Shown here: positions 16,378 to 24,501 of the stretch, in pieces | Layout of the letters: the number at the start of each line of letters is the position of its first letter | Position numbering within the stretch: the stretch's first letter is position 1 | Origin: Mycetocola_A sp015752285 | Lineage (GTDB): Bacteria; Actinomycetota; Actinomycetes; Actinomycetales; Microbacteriaceae | NCBI RefSeq assembly: GCF_015752285.1 | Contig: NZ_JADOUY010000004.1 | Span: 248,001-312,000 of the forward strand | Reading direction: 5' to 3' | Length of the DNA stretch: 64,000 nt | The notes under the pieces: generated by a model | Seen by the model: the letters and a program-made list of their open reading frames with translations, nothing else | The model's database searches: none | Told to the model about the DNA's origin: nothing | Program-made: the position numbers and the translations under genes

Positions 16378-17997
16378 ATGGCAAAAATCATTGCTTTTGA
16401 CGAGGAAGCCCGCCGCGGCCTCGAGCGCGGCCTGAACATTCTGGCCGACACCGTCAAGGTCACGCTTGGCCCCCGCGGTCGCAACGTTGTCCTTGAGAAG
16501 AAGTGGGGCGCCCCCACGATCACCAACGATGGCGTGTCCATCGCCAAGGAGATCGAACTCGACGACCCCTACGAGAAGATCGGCGCCGAGCTGGTCAAGG
16601 AAGTCGCCAAGAAGACGGACGACGTCGCCGGCGACGGAACCACCACCGCTACGGTCCTGGCCCAGGCGCTCGTCCGCGAGGGCCTGCGCAACGTCGCAGC
16701 CGGCGCTGACCCCATCTCGCTGAAGCGGGGCATCGAGAAGGCCACTGCGGCCGTCATCGAAGAGCTCATCGCCAACGCGAAAGAGGTCGAGACCAAGGAA
16801 GAGATCGCGGCTACGGCCTCCATCTCGGCCGGCGACGCCGAAATCGGCGCGATCATCGCCGAGGCGATCGACAAGGTCGGCAAGGAAGGCGTCGTCACCG
16901 TCGAGGAGTCGAACACCTTCGGTACCGAGCTCGAACTGACCGAGGGCATGCGCTTCGACAAGGGATTCCTGTCGGCGTACTTCGTCACGGACCCGGACCG
17001 CCAGGAAGCTGTGTTCGAGGACCCCTACGTCCTCATCGCGAACTCGAAGATCTCCAACATCAAGGACCTGCTCCCGATCGTTGACCAGGTCATCCAGTCG
17101 GGCAAGCAGCTCCTCATCATCGCCGAGGACGTCGACGGCGAAGCTCTCGCGACTCTCGTCGTCAACAAGATCCGTGGCATCTTCAAGTCGGTCGCCGTCA
17201 AGGCTCCCGGCTTCGGCGACCGCCGCAAGGCTCAGCTGCAGGACATCGCGATCCTCACCGGTGGACAGGTCATCTCCGAAGAGGTCGGCCTCAAGCTGGA
17301 GAACGTCACCCTGGACCTCCTCGGCCGTGCACGCAAGGTCGTCATCACCAAGGACGAGACCACCATCGTCGAAGGTGCCGGAGACGTCGAGCAGATCGCG
17401 GGCCGTGTCGCCCAGATCCGCAAGGAGATCGAGAACACCGACAGCGACTACGACCGTGAGAAGCTGCAGGAACGTCTGGCCAAGCTGGCCGGCGGCGTTG
17501 CGGTCATCAAGGCCGGAGCAGCGACCGAGGTCGAGCTCAAGGAGCGCAAGCACCGCATCGAGGACGCTGTCCGTAACGCGAAGGCTGCCGTTGAAGAGGG
17601 CATCGTCGCCGGTGGTGGCGTTGCACTCATCCAGGCGGGTAAGACCGCTTTCGAGAAGCTCACCCTCACGGGTGACGAGGCAACCGGCGCGAACATCGTC
17701 AAGGTCGCCATCGACGCTCCGCTCAAGCAGATCGCACTGAACGCCGGCCTCGAGCCGGGTGTCGTTGCAGACAAGGTCCGCAACCTGCCCGTCGGACACG
17801 GCCTCAACGCCGCGACCGGCGAGTACGTCGACATGCTTGCTGCCGGCATCAACGACCCGGTGAAGGTCACCCGCTCGGCGCTGCTCAACGCATCGTCGAT
17901 CGCCGGATTGTTCCTCACGACCGAGGCCGTCGTCGCCGACAAGCCGGAGAAGAACCCGGCTCCGGCCGGCGACCCGACCGGTGGCATGGACTTCTAA
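16378..17997 (+). CDS. groEL: 60-kDa chaperonin GroEL
   Basis: ATP-driven folding chamber of the cytoplasm. The 539-residue chain begins MAKIIAFDEEARRGLERG, has the ATP-site DGTTTATVLA and VTLGPRGRNV, and ends PTGGMDF without a histidine-rich tail. groES is not adjacent, so this matches the stand-alone, housekeeping GroEL2 type of actinobacteria. HrcA control is indicated by two CIRCE elements upstream and a strong hairpin follows the gene. The ATG has GGGAGGG ten bases upstream. Confidence 0.97.
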   Translation: MAKIIAFDEEARRGLERGLNILADTVKVTLGPRGRNVVLEKKWGAPTITNDGVSIAKEIELDDPYEKIGAELVKEVAKKTDDVAGDGTTTATVLAQALVREGLRNVAAGADPISLKRGIEKATAAVIEELIANAKEVETKEEIAATASISAGDAEIGAIIAEAIDKVGKEGVVTVEESNTFGTELELTEGMRFDKGFLSAYFVTDPDRQEAVFEDPYVLIANSKISNIKDLLPIVDQVIQSGKQLLIIAEDVDGEALATLVVNKIRGIFKSVAVKAPGFGDRRKAQLQDIAILTGGQVISEEVGLKLENVTLDLLGRARKVVITKDETTIVEGAGDVEQIAGRVAQIRKEIENTDSDYDREKLQERLAKLAGGVAVIKAGAATEVELKERKHRIEDAVRNAKAAVEEGIVAGGGVALIQAGKTAFEKLTLTGDEATGANIVKVAIDAPLKQIALNAGLEPGVVADKVRNLPVGHGLNAATGEYVDMLAAGINDPVKVTRSALLNASSIAGLFLTTEAVVADKPEKNPAPAGDPTGGMDF

Positions 17998-18017
17998 GTC
18001 CGGAACACTCGTTCAGG

Positions 18018-18051
18018 CAGCGGGGCGTCTCCTTCGGGAGGCGCCTCGCTG
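18018..18051 (+). terminator. groEL terminator
   Basis: Fifteen-base stem CAGCGGGGCGTCTCC / GGAGGCGCCTCGCTG closed by a stable TTCG tetraloop, with two G-U pairs, 20 bases after the stop. Confidence 0.7.
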
Positions 18052-18081
18052 TCGTGTGTGGCGGCCGGGCGCGGGGTGCCG

Positions 18082-18372
18082 TCAGATCCGGAAGAGGTCG
18101 GTGTTAGACCGCTCGATCTCCTGGTACTGCGCCCCGGCTCGTTCGAGCGCCGTCGTGATGTGCACAGCGCTCTCCTCGACGCGTCGCTGGGTGACGCGCC
18201 AGTCGGCGATCACTCCCTGGAACGCCGCAGACGCCTCACCCGTCCACGACGACTGCAGGTCGGTCAACTGATTCATCATCGCGTTGACCTCACCCTGGAT
18301 GGTCTCGATCCGGGCCCGGACCGATCCGGTTGCTCCTATGACGGCGTCACTGTCGACCTGGTACCTGGTCAT
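18082..18372 (-). CDS. WXG100-family (ESAT-6-like) protein
   Basis: Small helical-hairpin protein of 96 residues with the defining turn W43-T44-G45 in SSWTGEAS between two amphipathic helices. Family members are usually exported by type VII (ESX) systems as dimers. No EccC ATPase, partner WXG100 or toxin gene is adjacent, so it is an orphan here. It ends with IERSNTDLFRI, lacking a clear YxxxD/E export tag. It may be carried by an ESX system elsewhere or have a cytoplasmic role. Convergent with groEL. Confidence 0.85.
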   Translation of the reverse strand: MTRYQVDSDAVIGATGSVRARIETIQGEVNAMMNQLTDLQSSWTGEASAAFQGVIADWRVTQRRVEESAVHITTALERAGAQYQEIERSNTDLFRI

Positions 18373-18539
18373 GTTCTCCTCCTCGTGCGGATGCCGGGCG
18401 GCACCCGTCGGTCGACGCTACGGCGGGCACCGCCGGGGAGCGCCTGCCTGGCCGGGGTGGGGGAGGGAGGATCACTGCCGCCCCGCTGTTGAGGGCGCTG
18501 ATGAGGCGCTGGTGAGGGGCGCCAGGAGCCGTCGCTGCT

Positions 18540-18600
18540 GCTCTGTCACTGAGTTGCTGTCCTGCTCTGTCACTGTGTCGCTCTGTCGCTGGGTTGCTGC
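18540..18600. repeat. Short imperfect tandem repeat GCTCTGTC(A/G)CTG
   Basis: Three copies start at 18540, 18564 and 18580 in the 249-base gap between the WXG100 and histidine-kinase genes. No gene or hairpin of note was seen in this gap otherwise. Confidence 0.6.
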
Positions 18601-18621
18601 GGGCGCGTCACCGGGAAGGCG

Positions 18622-20337
18622 TCAGATGGTCGGAGCCGACGGTTCGCTGCTGGTGCCGGCGAGCGGCAGGGTGATCCGGAACGTGGCGCCACCGCCAGGC
18701 GTCTCTGAGACGCTCACCGTTCCGTTGTGTGCGGCGACGATCGACGACACGATCGCGAGCCCGAGGCCTGAGCCGCCTGTCTCGCGTGTGCGTGAACTGT
18801 CTGCGCGCCAGAAGCGCTGGAAGATTTTCTCGCGGATCTGCGGAGGAACCCCGGGTCCGTGGTCGATGACGGCGATCGTCGCCTGCCCGGTCGCGGGATT
18901 CGCCGACACACCGATCTCGAGCGGGCTGTCCTGAGGTGTGAAGCGGAGAGCGTTGCCGACGAGGTTGGTGACGACCTGGCGCAGCTTGTTCTCCTCACCG
19001 AGAACGATCGCCGGTGTCTGCGGTTTGCTCGCAGGAGTGATCGAGAGGTGCGGGTCGATCCTCACAGTTGATCCGGTGTCTGTGGACTTCTTGGGGCGGC
19101 GCTGACGCAGGCGGGCCAAGGTGGCACCCGCGAAGGCGATCGGTCCGGTGGCCGTCGGATCGTCGCTTCCCTGCTGGGGTCTGGTCACACCGGTCGCCGG
19201 CGTGGCCGGTTCGGTCGTCGGCTGTTCGGGTGCGGGCCTGGGCGGGTTGTCGACGACCACCCTGACGGTGCGGCCGGGAGATGACGCGTTGGTGTCGAGG
19301 GCGGCATCCCGCGCGATGGGGGAGAGGTCGACAGGGGTGAGCACCATGGGCTTCGTCTCGTCGAGCCTGGCCAGTTCGAGAAGGTCCTCGACGAGTCCGC
19401 CCATGCGGATCGCTTCTTTCTCGATCCGGTCCATTGCCTGGCTGAGTTGATCGGAGTCCTGAAGCGCACCCATCCGGTACAGCTCGGCGTAGCCGCGCAC
19501 CGTCACGAGGGGAGTGCGGAGCTCGTGGCTGGCGTCGCCGACGAATCGCCTCATCTGGTCGATGGTGCGCGCGCGGTCGGAGAACGCCTGGTCGATGCGC
19601 GCGAGCATGGTGTTGAGGGATCGGTTGAGCCGGCCGACCTCGGTGTTCGGAGTAGCAACCGCGAGCCGCTGGCTGAAGTCGCCGTCGGCGATGGCGGCTG
19701 CGGTGTGTTCGACCTCACGCAGCGGATGGAACGTACTCGTGACGAGCAGCCGGGTGAGGAGAGCGCCGATGATGATGACGCCGAGCCCGAGGCCGAAGAA
19801 GATGGTGAGGTAGGTGGCGATGATCGTCTCGGTCTCTCGCATCGAGATCGCGACGAGCACCACTCCGATCGAGCCCTGGTGGTCCCACTGGTACGGCACG
19901 ACGACGGCGTGGTAGGTCGTCTTGCGGTCTGCACTGTGCAGCTCGAAGACATTGTCCTGTTTCACGGCGTCGCTCAGCATGAAGGTCGGGCTGATCACCG
20001 GGAGTGTGCGGGTCGGCCGGTCCTGCCAGGTCGCAGCCTCGAACTCACCGTCGGCGTTGTAGATCGCCGTGAAGTAGTCAGATGACAGGTTGTCGCGGAC
20101 CATGTCGCCGGCGTTGTCGTCCTCGGCTGCGTCGAGGTTGAGGAAGCCTGGCGGCACAGGGGACTGCGCCGCGGCGACGAGATCGGAATCAACCTTGCTG
20201 ATGAGCGCAGGGCGCAGCATCACCACGGTTCCGACGCCGGCGACGAGCAAGCCGAAGGTCAGGACGAGCACGGTCACGCCGGTGATCTTCGTGCGCAGTG
20301 AAATCGCGTTCCACCACTCGGCTACTTGATCGTGCAT
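18622..20337 (-). CDS. Two-helix sensor histidine kinase (TcrY/TrcS-like)
   Basis: Membrane kinase of 571 residues. TM1 spans about 19-41, an extracytoplasmic sensor loop 42-170, TM2 172-198, HAMP 199-252, and HisKA has His271 in VGDASHELRTPL. The HATPase domain shows the N-box NLVGNALRF, HGPGVP and GGSGLGLAI. A Pro/Thr-rich stretch of about 80 residues separates the early ATPase strands from the N-box, which is unusual. Its partner regulator gene is 15 bases upstream. The resemblance is to actinobacterial TcrY/TrcS kinases; the signal is unknown. Confidence 0.9.
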   Translation of the reverse strand: MHDQVAEWWNAISLRTKITGVTVLVLTFGLLVAGVGTVVMLRPALISKVDSDLVAAAQSPVPPGFLNLDAAEDDNAGDMVRDNLSSDYFTAIYNADGEFEAATWQDRPTRTLPVISPTFMLSDAVKQDNVFELHSADRKTTYHAVVVPYQWDHQGSIGVVLVAISMRETETIIATYLTIFFGLGLGVIIIGALLTRLLVTSTFHPLREVEHTAAAIADGDFSQRLAVATPNTEVGRLNRSLNTMLARIDQAFSDRARTIDQMRRFVGDASHELRTPLVTVRGYAELYRMGALQDSDQLSQAMDRIEKEAIRMGGLVEDLLELARLDETKPMVLTPVDLSPIARDAALDTNASSPGRTVRVVVDNPPRPAPEQPTTEPATPATGVTRPQQGSDDPTATGPIAFAGATLARLRQRRPKKSTDTGSTVRIDPHLSITPASKPQTPAIVLGEENKLRQVVTNLVGNALRFTPQDSPLEIGVSANPATGQATIAVIDHGPGVPPQIREKIFQRFWRADSSRTRETGGSGLGLAIVSSIVAAHNGTVSVSETPGGGATFRITLPLAGTSSEPSAPTI

Positions 20338-20352
20338 TTACCCGTATTCGGT

Positions 20353-21042
20353 CTACGCCTTCGCTGTCTTCAGCATGTAGCCGAATCCGCGCTTGGTCTG
20401 GATGAGAGGTTCCGTCGAGAACTGATCCAGCTTGCGTCGCAGGTAGGAGATGTAGCTCTCGACGATGCCGGCGTCCCCGTTGAAGTCGTACTCCCAGACA
20501 TGGTCGAGGATCTGTGCTTTGCTCAGCACCCGGTTGGGATTGAGCATGAGGTAACGCAGAAGCTTGAACTCGGTGGGACTCAACTCGATCGGCGTCTCAC
20601 CGACGAGAACCTCATGGGTGTCCTGATCCATGGTGAGTTCGCCCGCGCGGATGACGGCATCCTCATCAGCATGCATTGTGCGCCTGAGGATTGCCTTGAT
20701 GCGGGCCACGATCTCGTCGAGGCTGAATGGTTTCGTGACGTAATCGTCACCACCGACGGTGAGGCCCATGATCTTGTCTTCGGTGTCGTCTTTTGCGGTG
20801 AGGAACAGGATGGGGGCGGTGTACCCGGCGGAACGGAGGCGTTTCGTCACGCCGAACCCGTTCATGTCTGGGAGCATGACGTCGAGGATGATCAGGTCAG
20901 GCTCTTCTTCCAGAACGGCCGAGATGGCCTGGGCGCCGTTTCCGACGGCTCGCACGGCAAAGCCGGCGAAACGGAGGCTCGTGGTGAGCAGGTCGCGGAT
21001 GTTCGGTTCGTCATCGACGATAAGGATGCGTGGTCCAGTCAT
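20353..21042 (-). CDS. OmpR-family response regulator partner of the adjacent kinase
   Basis: Receiver domain with DDE (10-12), phospho-acceptor Asp54 in LILDVMLPDMNG, the Thr in LTAKDD and the Lys in TKPFS, followed by a winged-helix domain ending RGFGYML. Length is 229 residues from the chosen ATG; the upstream in-frame region is not conserved. It is the first gene of a regulator-kinase operon and is divergent from the folP2-like gene with 85 bases between. Targets cannot be told from sequence. Confidence 0.92.
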   Translation of the reverse strand: MTGPRILIVDDEPNIRDLLTTSLRFAGFAVRAVGNGAQAISAVLEEEPDLIILDVMLPDMNGFGVTKRLRSAGYTAPILFLTAKDDTEDKIMGLTVGGDDYVTKPFSLDEIVARIKAILRRTMHADEDAVIRAGELTMDQDTHEVLVGETPIELSPTEFKLLRYLMLNPNRVLSKAQILDHVWEYDFNGDAGIVESYISYLRRKLDQFSTEPLIQTKRGFGYMLKTAKA

Positions 21043-21127
21043 GTACCCAGTATCTGCGTGTTGGCTGAATTGTTCCTGAACGTCGCCGGTGCACGAGTTG
21101 AGGGGAGAGGTGAGGCACGATGGACCT

Positions 21128-22042
21128 ATGACTGACACCGGGTTGCCACGGTCCGCTGAGCGGCTCGCCCTGATGCGCACGATCGGTGCCCACTCGTTCG
21201 ATTTCTCCCGGCAGGTGGCGGTGATGGCTGTCGTCAATCGCACGCCGGACTCGTTTTACGATCGAGGCAGTACATTCGCGTTCGATGCGGCGGTGGCTGC
21301 CGCACTCGCAGCCGTTGATGACGGAGCCGACATCATCGACATCGGAGGCGCCCCGTTCGCGCCCGGACCAGAATTGCCCGTGTCCGACGAGGTGGATCGG
21401 GTCGTCCCGGTCATCAGGGCCATTCGCGCAGCATCCGACGTCGTCATCTCTGTCGACACCTTCCAGCCCGAGGTGGCGCGCGGGAGCATCGAGGCGGGCG
21501 CCGACCTCATCAACGATACGACGGGGCTCCGTGACCCCGAGATGGCTCGCGTCGTCGCTGACAGTGACGCCTCCATCGTGATCACCCACAGCCTCGCCGA
21601 ACCACGCACGCCGGTCGCCCGGCCGACGTACGACGACGTCGTCGCCGATGTCGTCGCCTTTCTCAGCAACCGGATCGACGCTGCCGTGAGCTCCGGAATC
21701 CCCGCCGCACGCATCCTGATCGACCCGGGCCACGACCTCAACAAGAACACCCTGCATTCGCTTGAACTGACCAGGCGGTTCGGGGAGGTCGCGGCGCTCG
21801 GCTACCCGGCGCTCGCCGCGGTCTCGAACAAGGATTTCATCGGCGAGACCCTCGACCGTGACCGGGGCGACCGGGTCGACGGATCGCTGGCTGCTGCTGT
21901 CGTCGCCATCATGAATGGCGCACGCATCATCCGCATGCACAACATCCGACCGGCGGTGGATGCCGCCCGCATGACCGAAGCGATCCTCGGCTTCCGCGCT
22001 CCCGCCTACCTGCGGCACAACATGGGGGATGCCAATGACTGA
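21128..22042 (+). CDS. Dihydropteroate synthase paralogue, FolP2-like
   Basis: TIM-barrel protein of 304 residues of the pterin-binding family. The pterin loop reads AVVNRTPDSFYDRG where true DHPS has NVTPDSFSDGG, and the next loop reads DIGGAPFAPGPE where DHPS has DVGGESTRPG. The later NKDFIGE keeps the lysine region. These changes are those of mycobacterial FolP2, which was reported to lack DHPS activity. It overlaps the RibD-like reductase gene by eight bases, not folate genes. The substrate may be another pterin or pyrimidine-like compound. A GAGG lies 11 bases upstream of the ATG. Confidence 0.82.
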   Translation: MTDTGLPRSAERLALMRTIGAHSFDFSRQVAVMAVVNRTPDSFYDRGSTFAFDAAVAAALAAVDDGADIIDIGGAPFAPGPELPVSDEVDRVVPVIRAIRAASDVVISVDTFQPEVARGSIEAGADLINDTTGLRDPEMARVVADSDASIVITHSLAEPRTPVARPTYDDVVADVVAFLSNRIDAAVSSGIPAARILIDPGHDLNKNTLHSLELTRRFGEVAALGYPALAAVSNKDFIGETLDRDRGDRVDGSLAAAVVAIMNGARIIRMHNIRPAVDAARMTEAILGFRAPAYLRHNMGDAND

Positions 22043-22796
22043 GCCTGCCATCCGATCTCTTGTTCCCGGCGGAGGTGATCTCGACGACGGTGCGATCCTC
22101 GAGCTCTACACCGTCGCGGACCGCACCGAGCAATGGCTGCGAGTGAACTTCATCTCGAGCGTCGACGGTGCCGCGACCTCCGACGGCTTGTCTGCCGGGC
22201 TCGGTTCGGCGGCAGATCTCCGGGTTTTCGACCTGCTGCGCCGGCTGTGCGACGTCGTCGTCGTCGGCGCGGGAACGGTGAGGGCTGAGGGCTACGGCCC
22301 GATGCGGCTGGAGTCCTCCGCTGTCGACTGGCGTCGTGCGCACGGCCTGCCTGCCCACCCGGTGTTCGCGATCGTGTCTGCCGGGCTCGACCTCGACCCG
22401 GAGTCCCGAATCTTCACCGACGCTCCCGTCCGACCGATCGTCATCACCGTCGAGGGAGCGCCGATCGAGAGGAGAAAAGCGCTCTCCGTCGTGGCCGACG
22501 TGCTCATCGCGGGCACATCAGACGTCGACCCCACACGGATGCTCCGCCTGCTGGCGGAGCGCGGACTCGCGCAGGTGCACTGCGAGGGTGGCCCGCGATT
22601 TTTCGCCGACCTCGTGCGCGGCGACGCGGTCGACGAGATCTGCCTGACCATCGGCCCGGCACTCGAGGGGCCTGGCGCTCCCCGGATCGTCGCGGGAGCC
22701 ACAGCAACAGAACGGCGCCCGATGGATCTCGCTCATGTCCTGGAATCCGACGGAACGCTGCTTCTCCGGTACACCCGACCGCACACGAACGCCTGA
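22035..22796 (+). CDS. Pyrimidine reductase-like protein (RibD C-terminal/DHFR fold)
   Basis: NADPH-dependent reductase of the RibD_C family, 253 residues. It has NFISSVDGA near the start, VGAGTVRAEGYGPMR for the cofactor phosphate, and CEGGPRFFADLV near the end; riboflavin reductases have the matching GGxxL/F site. No deaminase domain is attached and no rib genes are near, so it may act outside riboflavin synthesis. The GGGGGA six bases upstream of this ATG decides the start over one six bases earlier. It is coupled to the folP2-like gene. Confidence 0.83.
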   Translation: MTEPAIRSLVPGGGDLDDGAILELYTVADRTEQWLRVNFISSVDGAATSDGLSAGLGSAADLRVFDLLRRLCDVVVVGAGTVRAEGYGPMRLESSAVDWRRAHGLPAHPVFAIVSAGLDLDPESRIFTDAPVRPIVITVEGAPIERRKALSVVADVLIAGTSDVDPTRMLRLLAERGLAQVHCEGGPRFFADLVRGDAVDEICLTIGPALEGPGAPRIVAGATATERRPMDLAHVLESDGTLLLRYTRPHTNA

Positions 22797-22815
22797 CCTG
22801 CAGGCCGGCGACCGC

Positions 22816-24456
22816 TTACGCGGCGAGGGCGTGCGCGTCGAGGATCGTGTAGCTGTACCCCTGCTCGGCGAGGAACCGCTGACGGTTCTGCGCGAAGTCC
22901 TGGTCGACGGTGTCGCGGGCAACGAGCGTGTAGAAGTTCGCACTGAGCCCTGACTCCTTCGGTCGGAGGAGACGACCGAGGCGCTGCGCTTCCTCCTGAC
23001 GCGAACCGAACGAGCCGGAGACCTGGATAGCCACCGTCGCCTCGGGGAGGTCGACCGAGAAGTTGGCGACCTTCGACACGACGAGGACGGAGATCTCGCC
23101 GACCCGGAAGGCCTGGAAGAGTCGTTCACGTTCGTCGACAGCTGTGGCGCCAGTGAGCTTCGGAGCGTTCAGGGCTTCTGCGAGCTCGTCGATCTGGTCG
23201 AGGTACTGGCCGATCACGAGGATGCGTTCACCCGGATGCCGCGCGACGAGGTCGCGAACGACTCCGAGCTTGGCGGGAGCGGTCGCTGCGAGCCGATACC
23301 GGTCGTCGTCGGATGCCGCGGCGTAGCTGAGCCGGTCGGTCTGTGGGAGGTCGATTCGCACCTCGTAGCAGGAAGCGGGGGAGATGAAACCCTGGGCCTC
23401 GATCTCCTTCCACGGCGCGTCGAATCGCTTCGGACCGATGAGGCTGAACACGTCGCCCTCGCGACCGTCTTCGCGCACCAGGGTGGCCGTGAGGCCCAGT
23501 CGACGCCTCGCCTGCAGTTCGGCGGTCAGCTTGAACACCGGTGCGGGCAGCAGGTGCACCTCGTCGTAGACCACGAGGCCCCAGTCCATCGCGTCGAGGA
23601 GTGCGAGGTGAGCGTACTCGCCTTTGCGGCGTGCGGTGAGGATCTGGTAGGTGGCGATCGTCACCGGCTTCACCTCTTTGAGCTGGCCGGAGTACTCGCC
23701 GATCTCGTCTTCGGTGAGGGTGGTGCGGCGCAGGAGTTCATCCCGCCACTGCCTCGCCGAGACGGTGTTCGTCACGAGGATGAGGGTATTCGTCTTGGCG
23801 GTCGCCATGGCGCCTGCACCGACGAGGGTCTTGCCAGCACCACAGGGGAGCACGACGACTCCGGAGCCGCCCTCGAAGAAATTGTCGATGGCCTTCTGCT
23901 GGTAGTCGCGCAGATGCCAGTCATCCTCGAGCAGGCCGATCTCGTGCGGTGTACCCGGGGTGTACCCGGCGAGGTCCTCGGCCGGCCAGCCGATTTTCAC
24001 GAGCTCCTGCTTGAGCTGACCGCGCGCCCACGGTTCGACGAGGTAGGAGTCGGGTGTGGGGTGGCCGATAAGAAGAGGGGCGATGCGCTTGGCGTGCGAG
24101 ATCTCGGTGAGCACCGCTTCGTCGTTGGACTGCAGCACGAGTTCGCCGTCATCGTTGCGTTCGATGATGAGGCGACCGTAGCGCCCGACGGTTTCGGTGA
24201 TGTCGATGGACACCGTTGGCGGGATCGCGAACTTCGAGTACTTTTCGAGCGTCGCCAGCATGTCGGCCGAATCGTGGCCGGCTGCCCGGGCGTTCCACAA
24301 ACCCAGCCGGGTGATCCGGTAGGTGTGGATGTGCTCGGGGGCGCGTTCGAGCTCCGCGAAAACGGCGAGGTCGTGCCGGGCGTCCTCGGCGAGGGGGTGC
24401 GCGACCTCGAGCAGGACAGTGCGGTCGCTTTGGACGATGAGAGGGCCATCAGACAT
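22816..24456 (-). CDS. XPB-type DNA repair helicase
   Basis: Superfamily 2 3'-5' helicase of 546 residues, the bacterial relative of eukaryotic XPB/Ssl2. It has an N-terminal damage-recognition-like region (1-175), Walker A CGAGKT (205-210), DEVH (298-301), the RED motif (328-330) typical of XPB, and a second RecA lobe with QEEAQRLGRLLRP. A TAGGCT -10 element lies eight bases before the ATG. Its neighbour on the same strand is the usual actinobacterial XPB companion. Role in repair is inferred; no nuclease partner is adjacent. Confidence 0.93.
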   Translation of the reverse strand: MSDGPLIVQSDRTVLLEVAHPLAEDARHDLAVFAELERAPEHIHTYRITRLGLWNARAAGHDSADMLATLEKYSKFAIPPTVSIDITETVGRYGRLIIERNDDGELVLQSNDEAVLTEISHAKRIAPLLIGHPTPDSYLVEPWARGQLKQELVKIGWPAEDLAGYTPGTPHEIGLLEDDWHLRDYQQKAIDNFFEGGSGVVVLPCGAGKTLVGAGAMATAKTNTLILVTNTVSARQWRDELLRRTTLTEDEIGEYSGQLKEVKPVTIATYQILTARRKGEYAHLALLDAMDWGLVVYDEVHLLPAPVFKLTAELQARRRLGLTATLVREDGREGDVFSLIGPKRFDAPWKEIEAQGFISPASCYEVRIDLPQTDRLSYAAASDDDRYRLAATAPAKLGVVRDLVARHPGERILVIGQYLDQIDELAEALNAPKLTGATAVDERERLFQAFRVGEISVLVVSKVANFSVDLPEATVAIQVSGSFGSRQEEAQRLGRLLRPKESGLSANFYTLVARDTVDQDFAQNRQRFLAEQGYSYTILDAHALAA

Positions 24457-24501
24457 AGCTAGCCAGCCTAGTCGGGTCGCCTGTGAACTCGGTGCGCGCG
24501 C

